53,839 nucleotides of DNA from a virus. The position numbers and the translations under genes were made by a program. Of the stretch, positions 21,753 to 27,513 are shown piece after piece (within the stretch, counting starts at the first letter, position 1; every line of letters starts with the position of its first letter). The notes under the pieces are model-generated. The model had not been told where the DNA came from and made no database searches. It was given only the letters and a program-made list of their open reading frames with translations. The stretch is from the IMG/VR virus record IMGVR_UViG_3300033388_005061, positions 1 through 53,839 of that record. The stretch is one strand, 5' to 3'.

Positions 21753-21938
21753 GTGCTGAGAGCAAACATGACAAGCGCGGAGTTCTGGAAATGGTGGGGG
21801 GCTACCAGTCCGCCGGATAACAGGGTGAAAGATTACATTCAGCATTTACCAGCGCCCCCGGCGAAGAGGGGTGGGAGTAAGTCCGGGAAGAAGAGGAAAA
21901 AGCCGCCAAAGTTTTACAGGAACCCGTTTTTGTGTTGA
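21753..21938 (+). CDS. Hypothetical small basic protein, last of early operon
   Basis: 61 residues if GTG 21753 is used (6 bases after GGGGGG); ATG 21747 abuts the G-run. SAEFWKWWGATSPPDNRVKDYIQHLPAPP then a very basic tail (KRGGSKSGKKRKKPPK). The stop TGA overlaps the -35 box of the promoter at 21935. Function unknown. Confidence 0.55.
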   Translation: MLRANMTSAEFWKWWGATSPPDNRVKDYIQHLPAPPAKRGGSKSGKKRKKPPKFYRNPFLC

Positions 21939-21963
21939 CAAACACATGTTGGACATGTACAAT
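21935..21963 (+). promoter_or_regulatory. Sigma-A promoter with operator-like dyads
   Basis: TTGACA (21935-21940), 17-base spacer, TACAAT (21958-21963): close to perfect consensus. Two dyads overlap it: TGTGTT-GACA-AACACA (21931-21946) across the -35, and ACATGT-TGG-ACATGT (21944-21958) in the spacer, so a repressor is likely to bind here. The only thing downstream before a strong terminator is ~80 bases. Confidence 0.85.
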
Positions 21964-21969
21964 ATAATT

Positions 21970-22048
21970 GATTTTCGCGTAAAACTCTTTCTAAATATTA
22001 GAAAAAGCAAAACAGGGGAAATGAGGCGACCCTCCTTCCCCTGTTTTT
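21970..22048 (+). ncRNA. Candidate ~80-nt small RNA
   Basis: Between the strong promoter (-10 at 21958-21963) and the terminator at 22011-22048 lies no open frame with a ribosome binding site. The expected transcript (~21970-22048) would have an AU-rich hairpin TTTCTAA-ATA-TTAGAAA (21988-22004) and the GC-rich terminator stem. The layout is that of a small regulatory RNA. The alternative is a prematurely terminated (attenuated) leader. Confidence 0.6.
22011..22048. terminator. Strong bidirectional terminator
   Basis: AACAGGGGAA (22011-22020) pairs perfectly with TTCCCCTGTT (22036-22045), followed by more T on the plus strand; on the minus strand the stem is followed by TTTTGCTTTTTC. It ends the rightward short transcript and the leftward operon (22049-23579). 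Confidence 0.85.
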
Positions 22049-22243
22049 TTACGTTCTCCACGGTAGCGATTTGTTGTCGTGGAGTTTTTTGAAAGCATCC
22101 AACACTTCCCCGATCTCGGCAACCTTTGCCGATGGGGAAATGTCAGACCTTATGATTGATTCGATAACACCGATGGTCCCAGTACACAGGGCTTGGCGGC
22201 CCTGCTGCTGGGCGAGTTTATAGAGTAGTTGTTCGTGGTTCAT
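22049..22243 (-). CDS. Hypothetical small protein, last gene of leftward operon
   Basis: 64 residues starting at 22243, where AAAGGAGG lies 5 bases upstream; longer readings lack this. NHEQLLYKLAQQQGRQALCTGTIGVIESIIRS is helical, and the rest is acidic. It runs right up to the bidirectional terminator. Function unknown. Confidence 0.65.
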   Translation of the reverse strand: MNHEQLLYKLAQQQGRQALCTGTIGVIESIIRSDISPSAKVAEIGEVLDAFKKLHDNKSLPWRT

Positions 22244-22257
22244 GGGGCCTCCTTTCT

Positions 22258-22277
22258 GCCGGGATAAGCCTCCCGGC
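22258..22277 (-). repeat. Hairpin directly upstream of a ribosome binding site (leftward)
   Basis: GCCGGGA (22258-22264) pairs with TCCCGGC (22271-22277), 6-base loop. On the minus strand it is followed after one base by AAAGGAGG and ATG 22243. It matches almost exactly the hairpin at 23171-23192 in front of another gene of this operon. Confidence 0.65.
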
Positions 22278-22299
22278 GGGGCAGATTTTTGCGGGCAGT

Positions 22300-22560
22300 T
22301 TACCGGCTCGGGAGGCGGCAAATAGTAAACTTATGCTCGGGTACCTGCCCGAGGTGGATGCCGATCTCCCATGGTTCGCCGGGGAGAGTGATTTTTTCCG
22401 CGTCTCCTACTTCCATATGAAGTAAGATTTTCTCAAACTCTGCTTCTGCATTTTTCACCAAGGAGAGGTTTGCCCTCCCCTTGGCCGCGCAACGATAATG
22501 ATATACTGCCTTGTCTAAACACTCTTCAAAAGTGCCTGAGTAAATTTTGCCGTTGATCAT
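22300..22560 (-). CDS. Hypothetical small protein
   Basis: 86 residues from ATG at 22560. AAAGGAGG lies ~14 bases upstream, a long spacing with no better in-frame start. FEECLDKAVYHYRCAAKGRANLSLVKNAEAEFEKILLHM is helical, then a strand-rich tail (KITLPGEPWEIGIHL). No domain recognised. Confidence 0.6.
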   Translation of the reverse strand: MINGKIYSGTFEECLDKAVYHYRCAAKGRANLSLVKNAEAEFEKILLHMEVGDAEKITLPGEPWEIGIHLGQVPEHKFTICRLPSR

Positions 22561-22593
22561 AATTCACATCATTTCCTCCTTTCTCCGGCACCT

Positions 22594-22661
22594 TACCCCC
22601 GTGTCGGTGGGGTAGTTTTACGGTGGGAGTAGTTGTTTACCCGGATACTCCCAGGCCGGGT
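22594..22661 (-). repeat. Hairpin plus interleaved (pseudoknot-like) stems in gap
   Basis: TACCCC/GGGGTA (22594-22614) is a hairpin ahead of the ribosome binding site of the gene at 22560. Beside it four arms lie in the order GGGAGTA (22625-22631), ACCCGG (22639-22644), TACTCCC (22646-22652), CCGGGT (22656-22661): arm 1 pairs with 3 and arm 2 with 4. They form either a pseudoknot or two mutually exclusive hairpins. Confidence 0.5.
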
Positions 22662-22666
22662 GAAGG

Positions 22667-22891
22667 TTACTTGCTAAAAAAATTAGCCATCTTTTCAATG
22701 TCGCTGGGAGAAATCTCTCTCAGCGTGAAATGTATACGCAGCTTGTTGTGCGGGCAGGCCATACACTCTTGCTCCTGACGGATAGGTGCAGCCTGATTCA
22801 TTTTTACAGGATGCCGACATGTAGGCATCTTTGCAAGACCACTGAAGTAATAGTCCAAGTATTTACAATCAACGCCTTCAAGTTTAAACAT
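22667..22891 (-). CDS. Hypothetical Cys/His-containing small protein
   Basis: 74 residues; AAAGGAGG 6 bases upstream of the ATG at 22891. VDCKYLDYYFSGLAKMPTCRHP and ECMACPHNKLRIHF contain four Cys and several His that could bind a metal. The C-terminus is helical (SPSDIEKMANFF). Function unknown. Confidence 0.65.
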   Translation of the reverse strand: MFKLEGVDCKYLDYYFSGLAKMPTCRHPVKMNQAAPIRQEQECMACPHNKLRIHFTLREISPSDIEKMANFFSK

Positions 22892-22907
22892 TGTTTCCTC
22901 CTTTCTT

Positions 22908-22941
22908 CCACCGGTATTTCATTCGCCCCGGCGGTGGCGAA
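22908..22941 (-). repeat. Alternative hairpins ahead of a leftward gene
   Basis: CCACCG (22908-22913) pairs with CGGTGG (22932-22937); overlapping it TTCGCC (22922-22927) pairs with GGCGAA (22936-22941). The two stems cannot both form fully. On the minus strand GAAAGGAGG and ATG 22891 follow directly. Confidence 0.5.
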
Positions 22942-22945
22942 GGTA

Positions 22946-23149
22946 TTAGATTTGCGGTTTGTATTCATAGGTGATTTTGCCGTTTTTGCCCAATTTGAAC
23001 GTTGCGCAATCACCGTCGATACCTAATACAGCGACTTTGCAATCCGAAAATCCAGATTGTTCGGCGGCGGAACGAACATTCTCTGCCTGAAGTTTTACGT
23101 AATCGTAGGATTCGGAACCATTGTAAGCGCGGATTTCATAGTTTTTCAT
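22946..23149 (-). CDS. Hypothetical small protein
   Basis: 67 residues; AAAGGAGG ~8 bases upstream of ATG at 23149. KNYEIRAYNGSESYDYVKLQAENVRSAAEQSGF then VAVLGIDGDCATFKLGKNGKITYEY: alternating strands and one helix, a compact alpha/beta domain. No known family recognised. Confidence 0.65.
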   Translation of the reverse strand: MKNYEIRAYNGSESYDYVKLQAENVRSAAEQSGFSDCKVAVLGIDGDCATFKLGKNGKITYEYKPQI

Positions 23150-23170
23150 AAGAATTTCCTCCTTTCATTC

Positions 23171-23192
23171 GCCGGGATTACCGGCTCCCGGC
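23171..23192 (-). repeat. Hairpin directly upstream of a ribosome binding site (leftward)
   Basis: GCCGGGA (23171-23177) pairs with TCCCGGC (23186-23192), 8-base loop. On the minus strand it is followed by GAATG and AAAGGAGG of the gene at 23149. Its arms are identical to those at 22258-22277. Confidence 0.65.
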
Positions 23193-23204
23193 GGGCCGGA
23201 GTTA

Positions 23205-23411
23205 TTAGCGGGTTTGTAACCACTTGATAAAGTTTTCTTTTTCCTCATCCCGCAACCAGTGACCGGCCTGCGGGCCTTCGATCCAGATGTCGCCAATGTC
23301 ATCAACCGTTGCGTTTTCGCAGTTAAAAAACTCTTTTACTAAGTCTTCAATGTTTTTGCCATTGAGAGAAATGTTTTCGGCGTGTTGCAGGATGGTGGCG
23401 TTTAGATTCAT
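23205..23411 (-). CDS. Possible internal-start product of the ribbon-helix-helix gene
   Basis: Within the larger gene, in the same frame, AAAGGAGG precedes an ATG at 23411 by 8 bases, as strong as any ribosome binding site in this operon. The product (68 residues, from MNLNATILQHAENISLNG) would be the C-terminal domain alone. The site GGAGGA-TTCCTCC is also a perfect palindrome. Either the ribbon-helix-helix domain was fused in frame to a separate gene, or both forms are made. Confidence 0.5.
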   Translation of the reverse strand: MNLNATILQHAENISLNGKNIEDLVKEFFNCENATVDDIGDIWIEGPQAGHWLRDEEKENFIKWLQTR

Positions 23412-23579
23412 GGAGGATTCCTCCTTTTGGTTTAAATAGACTTCCAGCGCGTACCTGACCACGCTGGACCTGGTAGCCTCCGCCGCCGGCGTCTCGGCCT
23501 GGAGTCGTTTGACTTCGGCATCCAGGTGGGCGGCGAGCTTATTAGGGATACGAACGCGGAGCATGGTGACGTCGGACAT
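23205..23579 (-). CDS. Ribbon-helix-helix protein with C-terminal domain, first gene of leftward operon
   Basis: 124 residues; AAAAGGAGG ~7 bases upstream of ATG 23579. LRVRIPNKLAAHLDAEVKRLQAET...TRSSVVRYALEVYL (residues 7-50) matches the Arc/CopG ribbon-helix-helix fold, a dimeric DNA-binding domain that often autoregulates. After residue 56 a second, acidic domain follows that may also be made on its own from an internal start (see 23205-23411). As first gene behind the operon promoter it is the natural candidate repressor of that promoter or of the facing promoter at 21935. Confidence 0.8.
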   Translation of the reverse strand: MSDVTMLRVRIPNKLAAHLDAEVKRLQAETPAAEATRSSVVRYALEVYLNQKEESSMNLNATILQHAENISLNGKNIEDLVKEFFNCENATVDDIGDIWIEGPQAGHWLRDEEKENFIKWLQTR

Positions 23580-23622
23580 TGTTATTCCTCCTTTTGATTA
23601 ATCTTATTTATTATTGTCTTCT

Positions 23623-23650
23623 ATTATACCACGATGGAATACGAAGTCAA
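23623..23650 (-). promoter_or_regulatory. Sigma-A promoter of the leftward operon
   Basis: On the minus strand TTGACT (23650-23645), 16-base spacer, TATAAT (23628-23623), placed ~45 bases before the first gene. Near consensus. It diverges from the packaging and structural genes starting at 23805. Confidence 0.85.
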
Positions 23651-23701
23651 CCCTTAATCAGAAAAAAATTAGCAAAATGCAGGTGTTTTATTTTCAAGTT
23701 T

Positions 23702-23758
23702 GGGCGGGAACCTGGTCTGCAGTCAGGGTCGGACAAGCTCCAACCGACATTCCTGCCC
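23702..23758 (+). ncRNA. Compact three-way-junction RNA candidate
   Basis: Three helices tile 57 bases with only one unpaired junction base: P1 GGGCGGGAA (23702-23710) with TTCCTGCCC (23750-23758, one G-U), P2 CCTG/CAGG (23711-23727), P3 GTCGG/CCGAC (23728-23748). It lies in the otherwise empty 23651-23804 leader before the packaging genes. No known riboswitch or ribozyme consensus is recognised. Confidence 0.5.
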
Positions 23759-23804
23759 TACTTATTTTAGTGGAGCAATAATAAGCCATAGGAGCGTGGT
23801 AAAA

Positions 23805-24485
23805 ATGAAGAAGGACGTGTATTGGTTTGCACATGATGCCAACGCCCGCAGGGACCAAAAAATAACCATGATGCGCCTTGTATATGGCGCCGAGGGATAC
23901 GGTTGGTATTGGATGTTGGTGGAAATGATGCGTGAGGCTGAGGAACACAAGCTGAAGTTGACAGGGAAATATACAATGGCCAGCCTGGCAAAAGAACTTG
24001 ATGCTGAGCCTAAAAAATTGAAAGAGTATATTGATGATTGTATAAAAGAGTTTGAACTGTTTCAATCAGACGGTGAGTATTTTTGGTCGCCGGCCCTCAC
24101 TAAAAGGATGAAGAAATACCACGAAACCATTGAAAAACGTAAAGAAGCCGCTAATAAGCGTTGGAAAAAAGAAGAAAGCAGTAATGCAAAAGGTATGCAA
24201 ATGCATAGCAAAAGCAATGCATTTGCATACCAAGAGCATAGCACGTGTAATGCGTTTGCTATGCTAGGAGATAAGATAAGAGGAGAGGAGATAAGATTAG
24301 AGGAGAAGAGAGAAGAGGAAAGGATAGGAGAGTGTGAGAGGGAAGGGAAACCAACCGATGAACAGCTCAGGCAACACGTCTTGTCAGTCTACGGTGATAT
24401 GCTGCAAAACTTAGATGCAGAGGAACGGGAAACTGTTATCAGCGGACAGGTTGAGATATTGAAAAAACAAAATCTGATGCAATAA
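23805..24485 (+). CDS. DUF4373 (Lin1244-type) replication/regulatory protein
   Basis: 226 residues from ATG 23805; GGAG ~11 bases upstream, with no better start in frame. YWFAHDANARRDQKITMMRLVYGAEGYGWYWMLVEMMRE is the DUF4373 signature, a winged-helix-like domain found at the N-terminus of phage replication and DnaD-like proteins. After residue ~115 the protein becomes low-complexity, encoded by large inverted repeats and a polypurine run, then ends in a short helical domain (TDEQLRQHVLSVYGDML). Immediately upstream of TerS. It may bind DNA at its own repeats. Confidence 0.75.
   Translation: MKKDVYWFAHDANARRDQKITMMRLVYGAEGYGWYWMLVEMMREAEEHKLKLTGKYTMASLAKELDAEPKKLKEYIDDCIKEFELFQSDGEYFWSPALTKRMKKYHETIEKRKEAANKRWKKEESSNAKGMQMHSKSNAFAYQEHSTCNAFAMLGDKIRGEEIRLEEKREEERIGECEREGKPTDEQLRQHVLSVYGDMLQNLDAEERETVISGQVEILKKQNLMQ
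24192..24345 (+). repeat. 15-bp and 8-bp inverted repeats plus polypurine tract
   Basis: GGTATGCAAATGCAT (24192-24206) is exactly complementary to 24217-24231, and AGCATAGC (24235-24242) to GCTATGCT (24258-24265). A nearly pure purine tract (24266-24345, GAGATAAGATAAGAGGAG-like) follows. All lie inside the DUF4373 gene, 150-300 bases before TerS. The arrangement suggests a replication origin or packaging (pac) site rather than protein-coding constraint. Confidence 0.55.
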
Positions 24486-24497
24486 AGGTGGTGAGGC

Positions 24498-24995
24498 ATG
24501 ATGGCAGGAAGGCCAAGCAAATACAAAAAGGAATACGCGGAACAGGCATATAAACTATGCTTGCTTGGGGCTACCGATAAAGAACTTGCCGACTTTTTTG
24601 GGGTTACGGAATCAACTCTCAATTTATGGAAAAAGGAACACCCTGAATTTTCGGAGTCCTTAAAAAACGGTAAAGAAGTTGCAGATGCAAATGTGGCTGA
24701 TAGACTTTACAAGCGAGCTATGGGCTACGAACACCCGGAAGACAAAATATTCCAATATGAGGGTGAGCCGGTCATTGTGCCGACAATAAAACATTACCCG
24801 CCTGATACAACAGCGGCCATTTTCTGGTTGAAAAACCGGCAGCGGGGCAAGTGGCGGGACAAGCAGGATCATGAAGTCTTTGGCAAGGACGGCGGCCCCA
24901 TTGAAACAGTCTCCCGCACGGCCGGCATGACTGAGGAAGAAAAAATCGCCCTGGCCCGGGAACTGCGCAACCTGCCGCCGGATGAGGAAAACTGA
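24498..24995 (+). CDS. Terminase small subunit
   Basis: 165 residues (ATG 24498 or 24501). AGRPSKYKKEYAEQAYKLCLLGATDKELADFFGVTESTLNLWKKEHPEF is the helix-turn-helix of small terminases, followed by RLYKRAMGYEHPE and AIFWLKNRQRGKWRDKQDHEV, typical of this subgroup. It recognises phage DNA to start packaging; the large subunit follows 6 bases later. Confidence 0.9.
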   Translation: MMAGRPSKYKKEYAEQAYKLCLLGATDKELADFFGVTESTLNLWKKEHPEFSESLKNGKEVADANVADRLYKRAMGYEHPEDKIFQYEGEPVIVPTIKHYPPDTTAAIFWLKNRQRGKWRDKQDHEVFGKDGGPIETVSRTAGMTEEEKIALARELRNLPPDEEN

Positions 24996-25001
24996 TGCCC
25001 G

Positions 25002-26654
25002 ATGCCCAAACCAGCTCTGAAGCTGACAGTTGACGATGAAATAGAAGTATTTGCCGCAGAGGAAAACGCCCGCTGTCGCAAGTCATGCAAGCGGTTCATC
25101 CGCCAATGGGTGCGCATAGAGGACCGCGACGAGGCCACTGGCGGAAGCGGGATAGCCATACCCTTTGCGTTGTGGCCACTCCAAATGAAGGCGCTGGCCA
25201 TGATTCTGGTTGAGCGCCTTTTAGTGATTCTGAAAGCCCGCCAGTTGGGATTGACTTGGTTGGTGTTAGCCTACGCCGTTTGGCGGATGCTATTCAACCC
25301 CGGCTATTCAGTTGTGGCCCTCTCGAAAAAAGAGGACGACGCGAAAGAGTTAGTCCGCCGGGTGAAATTTATCCTTGAAAACCTGCCGGCCTGGATGACC
25401 CGGGAGAAGAAGAGGGCACCCAAAAATTTCGCCGGCCCGGTATGGGAGGCCACAGCCCTCAGTATCACGATATATCACCCGAAAAAAGACCGGCCTGGGG
25501 AATACGCAGACCCTTCGGTACTCACCGGCATGTCATCAGCCCCGGATTCCGCCCGGTCGTTTACGTCCAACCTGGTGATTCTGGATGAATGGGCGTTCCA
25601 CCAGTGGGCAGAGGATTTATGGACGGCTGCATACCCGACGATCAACCGTCCCACCGGCGGCCAGGTGATAGGGCTGTCCACAAACAAACGGGGCAGCATG
25701 TATGAGTTGGTGGCGAAAGACCCGGCAAAATACGGGTTTGTGCGAGTGTTCCTTCCCTGGTGGACGGACCCGCGCCGAGACAAGGAGTGGTACGAAAAAA
25801 CCAAGAAGGCACTGCCCAACACATATATGCAGGAGTATCCGAGCACGCCGGAGGAAGCGTTTAGTGCCGGCGAAGGAACCGCCTTTCCCGAGTTCACGGA
25901 GATGGTTCACGTCTGCCGGCCATTCGCGATACCATCATGGTGGCGGCGGTGGCGGTCGAACGACCCGGGCTATGCAGACCCGTTCAGCTGGTACTGGTTC
26001 GCTGTGAGTCCGGATGGGGTAGTCTACATTTACCGCGAGTACACGCGGGACCCAAAAGACCCGAAGGTGACGTATTCGGATCAGGCCCGGGAGGTCCTGA
26101 AACTGTCGGTTGTCGGTAGCGAAGTTGACCAGCCGGAGGTTGATGAGCACGGGAATCCACTGAAAGAGAAAATCGCCTTTACGGTGGTTGGTCGGGACGC
26201 TTGGAACAAGTTGGGCCGGGCGCTGGCAACTGGGCAATCCGAAGGGAAATCTATCATTGATTGCTACCAGGAGGCGAAGCTAGGCGGTTGCATCCCGCCA
26301 CCCACGGACCAGGCAACGGCGCGGATCATTAGGAAGGCGGTCTGGCATGAGTATTTGAAGCCTTTCGAGGACGAGCGCACCGGGCAGACCGTCGCCAAGG
26401 TGCAGATATTCAGCACGTGTCGGGCGCTGATCGAGGCTATGCCAAACCTGGTTGTGGACGAGAAGGACGCAGAGAAAGTGGCCCAGGAGCCGCACATTTA
26501 TACTAACCCTTATGACGGGGCAGGGTACGGACTTGTAACTTGGCATGCGAAGCAATCGAAAGCCCCGCCGCAAGAAAAAGGCGTCATCGCCCGGCACAAG
26601 GAGAAGCTGGCCCGCCGGAAGCGGACACATCTGTTTAGGAGGATGATAGGTTGA
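25002..26654 (+). CDS. Terminase large subunit
   Basis: 550 residues. The N-terminal ATPase has the variant Walker A AR-Q-LGLTW at residues 79-86 and Walker B LVILDEWA with Asp195-Glu196. The C-terminal nuclease begins around SNDPGYADPFSWYWFAVSPDG (first metal-binding Asp) and continues with TVVGRDAWNKLG (second Asp). ATP-driven DNA packaging motor and headful or cos-cutting nuclease, docking on the portal encoded downstream. Full length for the family; no frameshift. Confidence 0.95.
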   Translation: MPKPALKLTVDDEIEVFAAEENARCRKSCKRFIRQWVRIEDRDEATGGSGIAIPFALWPLQMKALAMILVERLLVILKARQLGLTWLVLAYAVWRMLFNPGYSVVALSKKEDDAKELVRRVKFILENLPAWMTREKKRAPKNFAGPVWEATALSITIYHPKKDRPGEYADPSVLTGMSSAPDSARSFTSNLVILDEWAFHQWAEDLWTAAYPTINRPTGGQVIGLSTNKRGSMYELVAKDPAKYGFVRVFLPWWTDPRRDKEWYEKTKKALPNTYMQEYPSTPEEAFSAGEGTAFPEFTEMVHVCRPFAIPSWWRRWRSNDPGYADPFSWYWFAVSPDGVVYIYREYTRDPKDPKVTYSDQAREVLKLSVVGSEVDQPEVDEHGNPLKEKIAFTVVGRDAWNKLGRALATGQSEGKSIIDCYQEAKLGGCIPPPTDQATARIIRKAVWHEYLKPFEDERTGQTVAKVQIFSTCRALIEAMPNLVVDEKDAEKVAQEPHIYTNPYDGAGYGLVTWHAKQSKAPPQEKGVIARHKEKLARRKRTHLFRRMIG

Positions 26655-26710
26655 TGCACCCAAATGAACTGGAATGGGAAGAATACACGGTCATTGAAGA
26701 AGAGAAATAA
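26654..26710 (+). CDS. Possible 18-residue peptide
   Basis: ATG 26654 overlaps the terminase stop (TGATG). The product is acidic (NELEWEEYTVIEEEK). No ribosome binding site of its own apart from AGGAGG 13 bases upstream in the terminase 3' end. Could be a real coupled peptide or chance. Confidence 0.3.
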   Translation: MHPNELEWEEYTVIEEEK

Positions 26711-26732
26711 AACTAATTCCAAGGAGGACAAA

Positions 26733-27113
26733 ATGAAAAAATTAACCAGCGACTTGTTAACCGAGAAGTACACAGTGGTTTTTCACGAAGAACCAGAAGA
26801 AATGCAATATAACGCACCGCATTGGTTTAGGGTATATGAATCTCAACACATTGGCCATGCGTCAACTGGAAGGGAACCCCTTGCGGTAATCCACTTCCAA
26901 GAAGGTCCCATCAAGGAGTGCGGTGTTAATGGCATCTGTAACGAGGACCTGATCAATATGGTTATTTGCAGGCTACAACACTTCCAGAAAAGTGAGTTTG
27001 CCTGCCGGGAGAACGCTCTTGCTATAACCAAATTAGAAGAAGCTCTGCTGTGGTTAAGAAAAAGAACCATGGGCAGAGAGGCAAGGGGCGTTGAAGGAAC
27101 GAACAAGATTTAA
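26733..27113 (+). CDS. acb2: Acb2-family anti-CBASS cyclic-nucleotide sponge
   Basis: 126 residues from ATG 26733, 5 bases after AAGGAGG. Residues ~50-125 carry the Acb2 hairpin domain: IHFQEGPIKECGVNGICNEDLINMVICRL, then CRENALAITKLEEALLWLRKRT and REARGVEGTNKI. In Pseudomonas phage PaMx33 and in T4 Vs.4, Acb2 forms a helical hexamer that binds and hides CBASS cyclic di- and trinucleotides, so the host effector is not activated. The Lys of GPIK and the Thr of GVEGT, which line the pocket in known Acb2, are present. A ~48-residue N-terminal extension (YTVVFHEEPEEMQY...) precedes the domain. Placed in the late operon beside terminase. Confidence 0.85.
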   Translation: MKKLTSDLLTEKYTVVFHEEPEEMQYNAPHWFRVYESQHIGHASTGREPLAVIHFQEGPIKECGVNGICNEDLINMVICRLQHFQKSEFACRENALAITKLEEALLWLRKRTMGREARGVEGTNKI

Positions 27114-27126
27114 ATGGGAGGCTAAC

Positions 27127-27513
27127 ATGAGTACACCCAAAAACAAAGCCCAGATATTCCGGAACCCCTACGTCGTACACTGCGACATGTTTAACTGCCG
27201 CAACCGGGCCGAATGGTTTTGTGGCCGCCCTGACGGCCCGTTAAACCTGTGCATGAACCTGTGTGACGAGTGCCTGAAAAGCATCCTGCGACTGTTGCCG
27301 GTTGATTTACAGGAGCATGTACCCCGGCCTGAGGGCACGGTACTGGTCAGTGCCGACTATTTGGACGAGTTAGAGCAGAAAGTCCTACTAATGGCAGAAT
27401 CGGAGCCGGACCAAAACGAGCCGGAGAAGTTTACCTGCCCGGAGTGCGGGCGGGAGTTTGGTACCCAACAGGCGTTGATCGCCCATTCGCGGGTGCATAA
27501 GGGGGCGAAGTAA
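27127..27513 (+). CDS. C2H2 zinc-finger protein with N-terminal Cys cluster
   Basis: 128 residues from ATG 27127 with GGGAGG ~6 bases upstream. The C-terminus has a classical C2H2 finger, CPECGREFGTQQALIAHSRVH, rare in bacterial phages. The N-terminal half has HCDMFNCRNRAEWFCGRP and LCDECLK, a second probable zinc site. It may bind nucleic acid or a protein partner. Overlaps the next start by 1 base. Confidence 0.75.
   Translation: MSTPKNKAQIFRNPYVVHCDMFNCRNRAEWFCGRPDGPLNLCMNLCDECLKSILRLLPVDLQEHVPRPEGTVLVSADYLDELEQKVLLMAESEPDQNEPEKFTCPECGREFGTQQALIAHSRVHKGAK

Noticed and set aside
24266-24345. CRISPR-like array
   Set aside because: The repeated GAGATAAGA-type units are irregular purine microsatellite without spacers of constant length.
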